A stretch of DNA of 12,619 nt from an uncultured Planctomycetaceae bacterium (GCA_937926325.1 CALAZQ010000024.1:1-12619), one strand, 5' to 3'. Counted from the first letter of the stretch, positions 1-6,315 are shown. Numbers and translations are program-made. Notes: generated from the letters alone by a model not told the origin.

Positions 1-361
1 GCTCAGGGAAGGGGCGGAAGGGAACCGGGCGGGGGCGGCGCTTGCGGCGGGGTCGAGGCGCTTCGGTCGGGGTCTCGGGCGTGATGATCCCGAGTCGGCC
101 GGCCAGCCTCACGCACGCATCGGTGAATGAGAGGCCGTGGAACTTCCTTTCCCACTCGATCACGTCGCCGCGCTCCCCGCACCCGAAACAACGGAAAATC
201 CGCAGCTCGGAATTCACGTTGAAGCTCGGAGTCTTCTCGTTGTGGAACGGACACAGACCCTTGTGGTTGGCACCAGACCTCCGCAACTCGACGTGCTCGC
301 CGATCAGGTCGACGATGTCGGTCGATTCGCGAATCTCTTGGATGGTGGTGTCGGAGATCAT
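1..361 (-). CDS. DnaG-type primase, CHC2 zinc-finger N-terminus (partial, cut by window edge)
   Basis: This would make RNA primers for phage DNA replication. Reading down from the ATG at 361, the first 120 residues are the CHC2 zinc-binding domain of bacterial/phage DnaG primases. It has the motif CPFHNEKTPSF at residues 37-47, with zinc ligands Cys37, His40, Cys58 and Cys61 (the second pair in FRCFGCGERGD). The helix ISDTTIQEIRESTDIVDLIG before it is also typical of DnaG. After about residue 95 the chain becomes proline/arginine-rich, probably a linker to a catalytic TOPRIM and/or helicase domain outside the window. The sequence before the ATG is pyrimidine-rich with no Shine-Dalgarno, and a copy of the 12-base motif discussed at 370-381 lies just upstream. 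The gene is the last visible member of the replication operon. The family call is secure; the total length and a possible helicase fusion are unknown. Confidence 0.93.
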   Translation of the reverse strand, partial: MISDTTIQEIRESTDIVDLIGEHVELRRSGANHKGLCPFHNEKTPSFNVNSELRIFRCFGCGERGDVIEWERKFHGLSFTDACVRLAGRLGIITPETPTEAPRPRRKRRPRPVPFRPFPE

Positions 362-369
362 GGGAAAGG

Positions 370-381
370 GGAGAACAGGTC
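370..381 (-). promoter_or_regulatory. Single copy of the GACCTGTTCTCC motif ahead of the primase gene
   Basis: The minus strand reads GACCTGTTCTCC here, 8 bases before the primase ATG. The same 12-mer with at most one change occurs as the 3' arm of the hairpins at 8534-8581 and 10559-10617, and at 10755-10766. A CAAGATC block lies at 407-413, at the same 34-base offset as in the 8534 hairpin, but the matching GAACAG arm is missing. It may be a decayed or minimal version of the same element. Function unknown. Confidence 0.35.
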
Positions 382-382
382 A

Positions 383-682
383 TTAGCCTTGAAGTTTTTG
401 GAGCACGATCTTGCAAATCTCGATCTGCTTGCCGACCGAATACCCATTGCTTATTCCAGTCTCGATTTGATCATTCATTTGTTGCAGGGTGATTCCGATT
501 TCGGCGCACATCGCATCCACAAAATCCAACTTGTCGCGTTCATCCATCCAATCCTCAAAAAACTCGCCGAAGATTTCCCAAATTGCATCGGCATGAGAAA
601 GGCTAATAAGGCAGTGCTGACCAACCTGCTCCTCGCTGGGAGCTGTCGGCGCTGGTTCTGATTCGGTAGCTTCTGGTGTCAT
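383..682 (-). CDS. Hypothetical protein, acidic, 99 aa
   Basis: I do not recognise a family. The ATG at 682 overlaps the TGA of the upstream gene (ATGA), which fixes the start. The first 20 residues are a low-complexity stretch rich in Pro, Glu, Thr and Ala (TPEATESEPAPTAPSEEQ). From about residue 25 it looks helical and acidic, with segments such as DAIWEIFGEFFEDWMDERDK and ITLQQMNDQIETGISNGYS. No cysteine-pair zinc motif or membrane segment is seen. It lies between another small gene and the primase, inside the replication operon, so it may assist replication, but that is inference from position only. Its C-terminal codons contain the CAAGATC block that resembles the 5' arm of the repeated hairpin element. 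Confidence 0.75.
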   Translation of the reverse strand: MTPEATESEPAPTAPSEEQVGQHCLISLSHADAIWEIFGEFFEDWMDERDKLDFVDAMCAEIGITLQQMNDQIETGISNGYSVGKQIEICKIVLQKLQG

Positions 683-978
683 TTTTCTTTTTTGGTTGTG
701 TCCGCAGGTGGCAGACTTGGGACGTTCGATGGGTATTTTGATCGAAACTTGTAGGTGTGGTCGCAACACTTTTCAGCGATCACCACAAGGTCACGACGAA
801 AGATCGCTTTCACGGCGTTTATGTTTGCGTCCTCGGTTGTCCCGTCAGGATGAACCAACCATGGACCAAACACGGTTGAGTTGAAGAGTGAAGACCCTTC
901 CCTCAGTCGCTTATCTATGTATTCCCAAGTCATCGAACAAATCGGTGGACATAAACGCTCGTTCCTCGCGTGCGGCAC
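679..978 (-). CDS. Hypothetical protein, 99 aa (84 aa if started at the internal ATG)
   Basis: Unrecognised small protein. Its TGA overlaps the ATG of the next gene. Two starts are possible. The GTG at 978 leaves a 13-base gap to the upstream gene and has an AGGAG ten bases before it. The ATG at 933 gives MTWEYIDKRLREGSSLFNS, which reads like a natural N-terminus but leaves a 58-base gap. I list the GTG because genes here are packed tightly. The middle is mixed alpha/beta in appearance (NAVKAIFRRDLVVIAEKCCD) and the C-terminus is a basic tail ending TTKKEK. No domain or catalytic motif is visible. It belongs to the replication operon by position and spacing. Confidence 0.65.
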   Translation of the reverse strand: MPHARNERLCPPICSMTWEYIDKRLREGSSLFNSTVFGPWLVHPDGTTEDANINAVKAIFRRDLVVIAEKCCDHTYKFRSKYPSNVPSLPPADTTKKEK

Positions 979-991
979 CTTAAACGTTCTC

Positions 992-1198
992 CTAAGAAAG
1001 ATGGCGGATCTTCATTCGGCCCGTTTTCCGGTTTCGCCAGATTTCCGTGGCGATGGGGTTGAGTTGAGTGGGGAATCCGTCTTCGGGTTTCCACGACCCT
1101 TGGATAGATTCTTCCAGATACCACCCGTCTTTCCTAACCCATCCCCACCATTCACGGAGTTTTTCAAGTGTCGTCATTTCATCCATGCCAAGTATCAT
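992..1198 (-). CDS. Hypothetical protein, 68 aa, Trp-rich and basic
   Basis: The ATG at 1198 follows GATTCAACA, similar to the CAACCA leaders of other genes here. Two in-frame ATGs follow at codons 5 and 8, so the exact start is uncertain. The protein is rich in tryptophan and charged residues (EKLREWWGWVRKDGWYLEES) and ends with the basic stretch RNRKTGRMKIRHLS. I recognise no family. The small size, basic C-terminus and place between the initiator and primase genes would suit a nucleic-acid-binding accessory, but nothing in the sequence proves that. A competing frame over the same bases (930-1124) looks unlike a protein and was discarded. Confidence 0.6.
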   Translation of the reverse strand: MILGMDEMTTLEKLREWWGWVRKDGWYLEESIQGSWKPEDGFPTQLNPIATEIWRNRKTGRMKIRHLS

Positions 1199-1230
1199 TG
1201 TTGAATCTTGCGTTATCCATTTCCTTTCGG

Positions 1231-1263
1231 ATATTCACTTGCGACTTCCATGTTTACTTGCGA
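1231..1263. repeat. Short direct repeat, two 14-base copies 19 bases apart
   Basis: On the plus strand 1231-1244 and 1250-1263 match at 12 of 14 bases, sharing the block acttgcga. A shorter match, cttgcg, lies at 1207-1212. The repeats lie in a locally AT-richer gap between two small genes, downstream of the putative initiator gene. They could be protein-binding sites or weak iterons, or chance. Confidence 0.35.
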
Positions 1264-1514
1264 GTTCGATTTTCCGCTCCCGTCAGGGGAGCCTGTCCTA
1301 GATCGTTGGCGGCCGAAACGCTCGTCGGAAACCGCACCACACAACCCCGTTCTCGGTCGTAACGGAACGCTCTACGGTCGAAGTGCCGCATGATGTAGCT
1401 CTCCGTTTCCTCTTGTGCGTGGGCATCACAGTACAACTCTCCCCGAGCGTAGTGCGTGGCCGCTCGATCACAATCCCCTCGGAAGCACCGCATCCCCTTG
1501 ACGTCTATCCTCAT
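1254..1514 (-). CDS. Small zinc-binding protein, 86 aa
   Basis: The ATG at 1514 overlaps the TGA of the initiator-like gene (ATGA). The N-terminal 32 residues carry a likely zinc site: Cys10 and Cys15 in RCFRGDCDRAA, His21, then Cys29 and His32 in ELYCDAHAQ. This C..C..H..C..H layout is common in small phage proteins with a zinc knuckle or B-box-like finger. The remainder has an acidic helix and then a basic region (FDRRAFRYDRERG) and shows no further motif. It probably binds nucleic acid or protein, but no specific role can be assigned. Translation is probably coupled to the upstream initiator gene. Confidence 0.72.
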   Translation of the reverse strand: MRIDVKGMRCFRGDCDRAATHYARGELYCDAHAQEETESYIMRHFDRRAFRYDRERGCVVRFPTSVSAANDLGQAPLTGAENRTRK

Positions 1515-2464
1515 GCCTCGTCCTGAATCTTTTTCACCCGCGCCTCGAGGTCCGGATCATGTTCGTAGAGGAGGTGGCGCCGGCCGGGGGGGACGCGCCA
1601 GAAAATGTCGGGCGGTTCAGCCTGGGGGAACGCCTTGCGGAAAGCAGCCTTCCACCCCTTCGGATCCTTGAGCCCCTCGGGGGTCTTCGCCCCGCTCTTC
1701 TCCTGTGCGTTGTTCTCGTCGTGGATCCGCTTCGCGACGTTGAAGTTGGGGGTCTTCATCCCCGCGGCCATGGCGTAGGAAAACGCCTCGAGAATCACTG
1801 GCGGTGAGAATCGGGACGCCTGCTCTTGAAGAGCATTCCACATCGGCAACTCCAGCGGGTCGTCCATCGACATTCGCGTGTCCCACCACTGCTCGAACGC
1901 GGACCGCAGCGCGGTGTCCGTACGGAAAATATCGCGCAGGTTCGACATGCACTTCGCCTTCACCTTCGACCAATCCTTCGGGGTCCGCTTCAATTCCTCC
2001 CGAGAGAGTCGCTCATCGGTCGCGGCAGCAGAGCCTTCGTCGCGGGCCTGAGTCAGCGCGTCCAGCTCATCCTTGATCGCTCGATATTCCGGCACAGTGG
2101 CAAACCGGATCGCCTGCTCTTCCAGCGCGACCACCACGCGCTTCATGCTTTTGTTGCGGAGATTGATCGGCCAAAGGCCCTGCCGCTTGAGGAAATTCGG
2201 GAGAAAGATATACCCGCGGTGTGAGACCACGGAATGCTTGGTGCCCTCCTCGCTTTCGTATCCCTCACAGAGAGACGGCAGCGCGGACTTCTCTAGTTCA
2301 TCACGGGGGATGCCGGTATCGAACGCAGCCTTCCTCCAGTTGACCTCAAGGAATCCGGCTTGATCGCACTTGTCGCAACAGTAGAGAAAGAAGAGTTTCG
2401 CCGACGGGCTCAACTCGGCAAACCATGGGTCATCCCATTTCTCCGTGTAGGTGTTGCGATTCAT
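1511..2464 (-). CDS. Phage replisome organiser / replication initiator-like protein, 317 aa
   Basis: The first ~110 residues resemble the winged-helix N-terminal domain of phage replisome organisers and DnaD-type initiators: KWDDPWFAELSPSAKLFFLY followed by CCDKCDQAGFLEVNWRKAAF, i.e. 'resource/size check by helix, strand D..G, then next helix'. Such proteins bind the origin and recruit the helicase loader or primase. The centre (residues ~125-190) is charged and helical. A second helical block around residues 205-255 (LPMWNALQEQASRFSPPVIL) may correspond to a DnaD-like C-terminal part. The C-terminus is Pro/Arg-rich and ends EARVKKIQDEA. The ATG at 2464 comes directly after the TAG of the preceding gene. 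Genes for primase (downstream) and RecT/RecE (upstream) support a replication role. The N-terminal resemblance is moderate, so the function is probable rather than certain. Confidence 0.72.
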   Translation of the reverse strand: MNRNTYTEKWDDPWFAELSPSAKLFFLYCCDKCDQAGFLEVNWRKAAFDTGIPRDELEKSALPSLCEGYESEEGTKHSVVSHRGYIFLPNFLKRQGLWPINLRNKSMKRVVVALEEQAIRFATVPEYRAIKDELDALTQARDEGSAAATDERLSREELKRTPKDWSKVKAKCMSNLRDIFRTDTALRSAFEQWWDTRMSMDDPLELPMWNALQEQASRFSPPVILEAFSYAMAAGMKTPNFNVAKRIHDENNAQEKSGAKTPEGLKDPKGWKAAFRKAFPQAEPPDIFWRVPPGRRHLLYEHDPDLEARVKKIQDEA

Positions 2465-2713
2465 CTATCGGGGGCCGCGCCCGTAACAGAATCCAACCAT
2501 CACGGGGCCGATGTGGATTTGTATTTGAAGAGGATTTCGGTATCGGGAGATCCACCACCATTTCTGATCCTTCATGTTGAGTTTCATCCCGATACCGACA
2601 TGCACTCTCCCAAGTAGAATTATCACCGCTCGTATTCCCGACCGCCCGCGAGAATCGTGTTTTACAAACCTGACGAAACGGCTAAAAAAGCGTTGTTTGT
2701 TCGTGGCGCTCAT
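2465..2713 (-). CDS. Hypothetical protein, 82 aa, basic
   Basis: The ATG at 2713 directly follows the TAA of the upstream gene, and its own TAG directly precedes the next ATG at 2464, so both ends are framed by neighbours. The N-terminus is strongly basic and aromatic (NKQRFFSRFVRFVKHDSRGR), followed by a short hydrophobic stretch (IRAVIILLGRVHVGIG) and a likely beta-hairpin with a WWW run and alternating hydrophobics (NPLQIQIHIGPVMVGF). I do not recognise a family. It could be a small DNA-binding or membrane-associated protein. Abutting genes on both sides make it very likely to be translated. Confidence 0.65.
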   Translation of the reverse strand: MSATNKQRFFSRFVRFVKHDSRGRSGIRAVIILLGRVHVGIGMKLNMKDQKWWWISRYRNPLQIQIHIGPVMVGFCYGRGPR

Positions 2714-2911
2714 TTATTTAGTTTCGTGAGCCTTACTGCCCGCACGGTGCAGGTCGGCGAGTATTTTTGCGTGCTCGCGGTGAAAGATGAATCCCACCAT
2801 CGGGATCACAGCCGCCCACTGAGTCCGCCCGTAGCTCTCGACAACCCACTTGATCGTCGCGTGATACCCGTGCGGCCGGCCCGGCTTCTTCGGTGCGGCT
2901 TCCTCACTCAT
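2714..2911 (-). CDS. Hypothetical protein, 65 aa, with AT-hook-like N-terminus
   Basis: The ATG at 2911 overlaps the end of the exonuclease gene by 8 bases. Residues 8-15 read KKPGRPHG, similar to the core of an AT-hook (basic-GRP), which binds the minor groove of AT-rich DNA. The rest contains a hydrophobic patch (WAAVIPMVGFIFHREH) that is too polar at its borders for a confident membrane helix. The product follows the RecT/RecE-like pair and precedes the initiator gene. A minor DNA-binding role is possible but unproven. Confidence 0.68.
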   Translation of the reverse strand: MSEEAAPKKPGRPHGYHATIKWVVESYGRTQWAAVIPMVGFIFHREHAKILADLHRAGSKAHETK

Positions 2912-3791
2912 CGCGGTCGCGGTAGAGGTTCAGCGGCACCATCTCGCCATCGTTGAGTCGAGGCCAGTGATCATCGGCGAGGCAGCGGCAGTAGCGCGCG
3001 AGGATCTCGCGAAACCCGCGCACGTATCCCCACCGGGTAGAGCCCCCGTGCTCCCCGATCCGAAAATCCCGGTCGTTCAGATAGTAGGCGGCCACCGGGA
3101 AGGGGAAGTCGCTGCCTTGCACCACGAATCCGAACGCGGGACGGTCTTCGCCGGTCGACTCCTGAAAACCCCACCGGTAGAATGCCCCTTGGAGATCGTA
3201 CCGGAATCGCGATGCGATGCGGCGCCACGCCGCCAACGACGGATCCGTGGTGGTCTTGAAATCCGCGAGAAACTCCGCGTCTTCCGGCGCGATGTCGATC
3301 ATGCACTTGAGCGGCACCACGATCCCGGTCTCCGGGTCGCGGTAGTCCCATGTGCACACACGTTGCGTCGCGGAGCCCGCTCGAAGCGCTTGGGCAAGCT
3401 CACACTCCTCGAGTCGGCGCACAGCGCTCTTGGCGAGGTCCAGCTTTTTCTTGGCGATCGGACTGACGCCGGCCTTCTCCTGCTCGGCGAGCCAGTCCTT
3501 GCACCATTTCGAGTTTCCATTCCACGGCTTTCGGAGGTCGGGGTCGGCCTTCGTGGGGGCGGGGTATGTCGCGGGCCGCAGGGCGTAGCGGTTGGAGAAT
3601 TCATCAGGGGTCAGGTAGAGGCAGTCCACGAGACTCCCCCACTCCATCGCATCGGTTTCCTCTTTGCTGGATCCGTGGCGCCACGACCACGGATCCGAAT
3701 CAAAGGCTTTCAGCTCCGACTGAGACATGCGTCGCTCCGGAGCCCCGCGTGGGACGTCGGTCCCGAGGGCGTGGTATTCGGCTTCGTTCAT
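2904..3791 (-). CDS. RecE-like / PD-(D/E)XK 5'-3' exonuclease, 295 aa
   Basis: It likely resects double-stranded DNA ends to give 3' single strands for the RecT annealase encoded just upstream. The ATG at 3791 overlaps the RecT stop (ATGA). The N-terminus has the feature common to phage exonuclease VIII/PDDEXK_12 proteins: MSQSELKAFDSDPWSWRHG, then MEWGSLVDCLYL where the usual GxxxH has Asp56 in place of His. The catalytic core is visible: Asp166 in CMIDIAP, the D-x-K motif LADFKTTTDP (Asp177, Lys179), and Gln201 with Tyr205 in YDLQGAFYRWGF, the Q-x3-Y motif of RecB/RecE-type nucleases. The length matches stand-alone phage RecE-like exonucleases. Adjacency to RecT makes the call strong. The missing histidine is a small oddity that may not affect catalysis. 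Confidence 0.9.
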   Translation of the reverse strand: MNEAEYHALGTDVPRGAPERRMSQSELKAFDSDPWSWRHGSSKEETDAMEWGSLVDCLYLTPDEFSNRYALRPATYPAPTKADPDLRKPWNGNSKWCKDWLAEQEKAGVSPIAKKKLDLAKSAVRRLEECELAQALRAGSATQRVCTWDYRDPETGIVVPLKCMIDIAPEDAEFLADFKTTTDPSLAAWRRIASRFRYDLQGAFYRWGFQESTGEDRPAFGFVVQGSDFPFPVAAYYLNDRDFRIGEHGGSTRWGYVRGFREILARYCRCLADDHWPRLNDGEMVPLNLYRDRDE

Positions 3792-4867
3792 GACTTGAGG
3801 TAGGCCAGCACGTCGTCGAACTCATCGAGCATCTTCTGAGCCCGCGCCTCCGGAATGGAGGGGAGGGTTCGGTACTGCTCGCCGAACAGGGCGGTGGCCG
3901 CGCGCACGAGATCGGTGGCCGTCAGGTCTTCGTCGATCGCCCTCTCCAGCAACGCCTCGTGGACGGCTCCGGCCGGGGCGGTCTTCCCCTCTCCCTTGCT
4001 CACTCCGCCGGCACGCTTGCGCGAGGGCTTCGGAGGGGGCTCTTCCGCGGGCGGCGCCTCCTGCTCCGGTTCTTGATCGACCGGCTCGCCCACCACCTCC
4101 GGGGCCTCGTCGTTCGCCGCAGCCGGCTCGGGACTCTTTGCGGGAGTCTCCTCCCGCTTCTCAGGCAGGGCGGACGGACGCTGGAACCCGCTCGGGAGAG
4201 GCTTCCCTTCGGCCTGGGTCGTCGTGACCGACGTCACCTCGACCTCTTCGGCCATGCGTTGCTTCTCGAACTCCTCAGCCATGTAGAGGCCGGCGTAACT
4301 GTTCGGGAAAGCCTTCCGCAAAGCCCCTGCTTCGGCGACCTTCACGATCATCCCCGCGGGGTCTTTGGCCCACCGGGATCGCCCCGTGTCGTACACACTG
4401 AATTGCACTTCATGCGTGTGTGGGATGCGGCGATCGTCCCGGTAGACCTTGGCCCACCCGCCGATCAGGGTCTCCCCGGCGTCATCGAGGACGATCGCCC
4501 CTTCCCGCCGCTCCAGCTCGCCGCTTCGATTGAGTATGATCACCCCACTCTCCATCCCGTCGTAGTTCTCGTTGAGGTCCGCTCGCTTATCGAGAGCGGC
4601 CTTCGATGAGATGATGGAGAACTCCGGGCCGTTCTTCCCGTCGTATCCTTGGATGATCGCATCGCCGGTGTACGGGTTGAGGCCGCGCGCCTTGCAAAGC
4701 ATCATGAACTGCAAGATCATGCTGTCGTCCGGCACCTTCCCGCTCTTGGTGGGGGATACGATGTGGTTCCTCACGGTCGCCATCGTCAGTGTGATGGCAT
4801 CACGCTCGCCTACCGGCGTGAAAGTGAGGGGTTTCGAGTCTCGCTTCGCGAGTTGGGTATCACTCAT
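3788..4867 (-). CDS. recT: RecT/Bet-family single-strand annealing protein, 359 aa
   Basis: It binds single-stranded DNA and anneals complementary strands during phage recombination. Residues ~20-205 match the RecT/Bet pattern: FMMLCKARGLNPYTGDAIIQ (residues 55-74), the SxKAALDKRADLNENYDG region (~87-104), a beta-rich middle, WAKDPAGMIVKVAEAGALRK (166-185) and AFPNSYAGLYMAEEF. The ATG at 4867 is preceded by AATCAACCA rather than a Shine-Dalgarno. After residue ~210 comes an unusually long Pro/Glu/Ala-rich linker of about 90 residues, then a short helical end (~302-359, with LLERAIDEDLTATDLVRAAT). Typical Bet proteins are about 260 residues, so the tail is extra. Its stop overlaps the start of the exonuclease gene, giving the usual recombinase pair. 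Confidence 0.92.
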   Translation of the reverse strand: MSDTQLAKRDSKPLTFTPVGERDAITLTMATVRNHIVSPTKSGKVPDDSMILQFMMLCKARGLNPYTGDAIIQGYDGKNGPEFSIISSKAALDKRADLNENYDGMESGVIILNRSGELERREGAIVLDDAGETLIGGWAKVYRDDRRIPHTHEVQFSVYDTGRSRWAKDPAGMIVKVAEAGALRKAFPNSYAGLYMAEEFEKQRMAEEVEVTSVTTTQAEGKPLPSGFQRPSALPEKREETPAKSPEPAAANDEAPEVVGEPVDQEPEQEAPPAEEPPPKPSRKRAGGVSKGEGKTAPAGAVHEALLERAIDEDLTATDLVRAATALFGEQYRTLPSIPEARAQKMLDEFDDVLAYLKS

Positions 4868-4897
4868 TGGTTGATTCGGTCGGTTGCGGCGATCGGG

Positions 4898-5407
4898 TCA
4901 CCCCTCCTCGCCAGATTCTTCTTCTTCGCCCTCGTCTTCCTCGGATCCTCCCGAGAAATCGATCTCCTCCTGCATTCGCTCGCCCCGGATGAACCGGCGA
5001 GCCTCGTCCCGCAACTCTGCCAGCGCGGCGACGCAGTCTTCGGGAAGGTCATCCTCTCCGGTCGCCTCCTCCCCCGTCGATGCCAGGGGCTTCGTGGGAG
5101 TGCACAGGTTGAGCGGTGCGTTGCTGTTGATCAACGTCTTTTTGCACGAGATCGTGGCGAACTCGCGGGACTTCTTCTCGCTGAACATGACACCGGTCAC
5201 CGTCAGTCCGTCCCCGTAGGAGGAGTCGAATTCGAGGATCTCGAGGACGGGAGAGACCAGTTCGTCGAGCGCGGTAAACAGCTCCGGGCGCGGATCGTCC
5301 TCCGAGGTGATGGTGACGACGTCCGTGTGATCGGGGTTGTTCGGATTCGGGTTCTCATACTTGATCGTGAGAGATCCCTTGGTTGTTCGGATGCTGATGA
5401 TTTTCAT
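4898..5407 (-). CDS. Conserved-looking phage protein with long acidic C-terminal tail, 169 aa
   Basis: The ATG at 5407 overlaps the stop of the PD-(D/E)XK nuclease gene. The first ~110 residues look like a beta-rich fold (MKIISIRTTKGSLTIKYEN, LTVTGVMFSEKKSREFATIS). The rest is helical and ends in an extreme acidic tail (GGSEEDEGEEEESGEEG). I recall similar proteins as unnamed neighbours of phage recombinases but cannot name a family. No single-stranded DNA-binding protein gene is otherwise visible, and an acidic tail is typical of SSB-like proteins and some DNA mimics. A role as an SSB analogue is therefore possible, and this is inference from context. A 30-base gap separates it from recT. 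Confidence 0.8.
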   Translation of the reverse strand: MKIISIRTTKGSLTIKYENPNPNNPDHTDVVTITSEDDPRPELFTALDELVSPVLEILEFDSSYGDGLTVTGVMFSEKKSREFATISCKKTLINSNAPLNLCTPTKPLASTGEEATGEDDLPEDCVAALAELRDEARRFIRGERMQEEIDFSGGSEEDEGEEEESGEEG

Positions 5408-6012
5408 TCGATTGTTTTCAGTTTTTCTGCGGATTCCAAGAACTCGTCGAGCGACTTCGGTTGGAAATGGATTTTCCGGGGCATTCCGGACTTGTTCGTC
5501 CAGAGGAACCGGTCAGGTGTGAAGGTGCGGTCGAAGAATGACTTCGGGCGCGTAGAGACCTGCACCAGATTCGTCACGACGCCGTGCGCTTGGAAAAGCG
5601 CGGTCGCGGCGAGTCGGGCGGCCAGCAGGCGGCTGTGATTCATCCTGTTCACCCTCGCCAGCGCGGGTTTCACCTCGACGGTCGAGACTCCGTTGTGGGC
5701 AATCATGCGGTGCCCGTCGGGGCCTTCGTAGGTGAGGGCATTCTCCACATAGAAGATCCCGTGCGCGGCCGGCGCCCACTGGATCTCGAAGTCGGGCTCA
5801 TACGACCACTCGGAAAACACCTTCACGGTGCGGTGGCGGGATTTCAGCGGTTTCCCCGTCTTCGGGGAGAAGCGCCTCTCGATCCATTCACGGCTCACCG
5901 CCGGAGCGAGAGGGTAGCTCTTCGATCTCCCCCAATGCCGCACGAGACCCGCCTCAAACAGCGCCTCGATCCACCATCCGACGTGCTCCTCTTCCGGAGA
6001 CTCGAACTTCAT
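5404..6012 (-). CDS. PD-(D/E)XK endonuclease-like protein (DUF1064/TnsA-N/resolvase type), 202 aa
   Basis: It probably cleaves DNA, perhaps branched replication or recombination intermediates. The order of motifs fits a PD-(D/E)XK nuclease: an N-terminal Glu-containing helix (FESPEEEHVGWWIEALFEAG, residues 3-22), then YEPDFEI with Asp74, then STVEVKPA with Glu113 and Lys115, followed by a helix (LLAARLAATALFQAHG). The opening helix followed by 'EAGLVRHWGRSKSYPL' resembles phage DUF1064 and TnsA N-terminal nucleases. An insert between Asp74 and the E-x-K strand is longer than usual. The ATG at 6012 overlaps the upstream stop and the TGA overlaps the next ATG. The recombination-operon setting supports a structure-specific nuclease, but the substrate is unknown. 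It is separate from the RecE-like exonuclease further down. Confidence 0.72.
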   Translation of the reverse strand: MKFESPEEEHVGWWIEALFEAGLVRHWGRSKSYPLAPAVSREWIERRFSPKTGKPLKSRHRTVKVFSEWSYEPDFEIQWAPAAHGIFYVENALTYEGPDGHRMIAHNGVSTVEVKPALARVNRMNHSRLLAARLAATALFQAHGVVTNLVQVSTRPKSFFDRTFTPDRFLWTNKSGMPRKIHFQPKSLDEFLESAEKLKTIE

Positions 6013-6278
6013 GCGTCCGAGTCGAGTGAAAGGTCGCGAACGCGCAGGTCAGAGACCTTGCGATGGGCCATCTCGACAATCAGCCTGTCGAGAGTACCAC
6101 CCGGAAGCGAATTGAAGAGAGCGTCAGCGAGTTTCTTGGCCTCGTGCCGATGAAGAGTGCGCGCCTCATGCGGCGGCAGACCGTTCGGGAAAGGCGAGGA
6201 AATCTCGATCATCACGCCGGGAATGGGGCGGACGTCGTTTCCTTGCTGTGCTTTGCGCACAGAGACAATGGTGGACAT
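6009..6278 (-). CDS. Hypothetical protein, 89 aa
   Basis: I recognise no family. The start at 6278 (MSTIVSVRKAQQGNDVRP) is chosen because everything upstream of it in this frame is the tetranucleotide repeat. Its N-terminal part is strand-like (GVMIEISSPFPNGLP) and the remainder helical and charged (LHRHEAKKLADALFNSLPGG), ending with LRVRDLSLDSDA. The stop overlaps the start of the PD-(D/E)XK nuclease gene, so the two are probably translationally coupled. The immediate leader is CCAACCAACC, part of a 7.5-copy repeat. The protein may be a small nuclease partner by position only. Confidence 0.7.
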   Translation of the reverse strand: MSTIVSVRKAQQGNDVRPIPGVMIEISSPFPNGLPPHEARTLHRHEAKKLADALFNSLPGGTLDRLIVEMAHRKVSDLRVRDLSLDSDA

Positions 6279-6308
6279 GGTTGGTTGGTTGGTTGGTTGG
6301 TTGGTTGG
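6279..6308. repeat. Tetranucleotide tandem repeat, (GGTT)7GG on plus strand
   Basis: Thirty bases are an uninterrupted run of GGTT on the plus strand, i.e. CCAA/AACC on the coding strand, ending directly against the ATG at 6278. It fills nearly all of the 37-base gap between two genes. As untranslated leader sequence, changes in copy number would alter spacing and accessibility, not reading frame. The plus strand has eight GG runs spaced by TT and could fold as a two-tetrad G-quadruplex. Confidence 0.95.
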
Positions 6309-6315
6309 AAAATGG

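Noticed and set aside
3..416. 137-residue minus-strand frame overlapping the primase
   Set aside because: It is a frame-shifted reading of the primase region; the CHC2 primase frame explains the bases and this one is Arg/His/Pro noise.
2967..3803. Long plus-strand open frame opposite the exonuclease gene
   Set aside because: It mirrors the RecE-like gene in GC-rich DNA. The product is Arg/Gly/Pro-rich with no motif, while the minus strand has the clear nuclease.
4649..5638. 329-codon plus-strand open frame
   Set aside because: It crosses recT, the acidic-protein gene and part of the nuclease gene, all well supported on the other strand. Its composition is that of antisense GC-rich codons.
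6279..6308. GGTT array as a CRISPR or iteron array
   Set aside because: A 4-base perfect tandem has no spacers, so it is a simple-sequence repeat.
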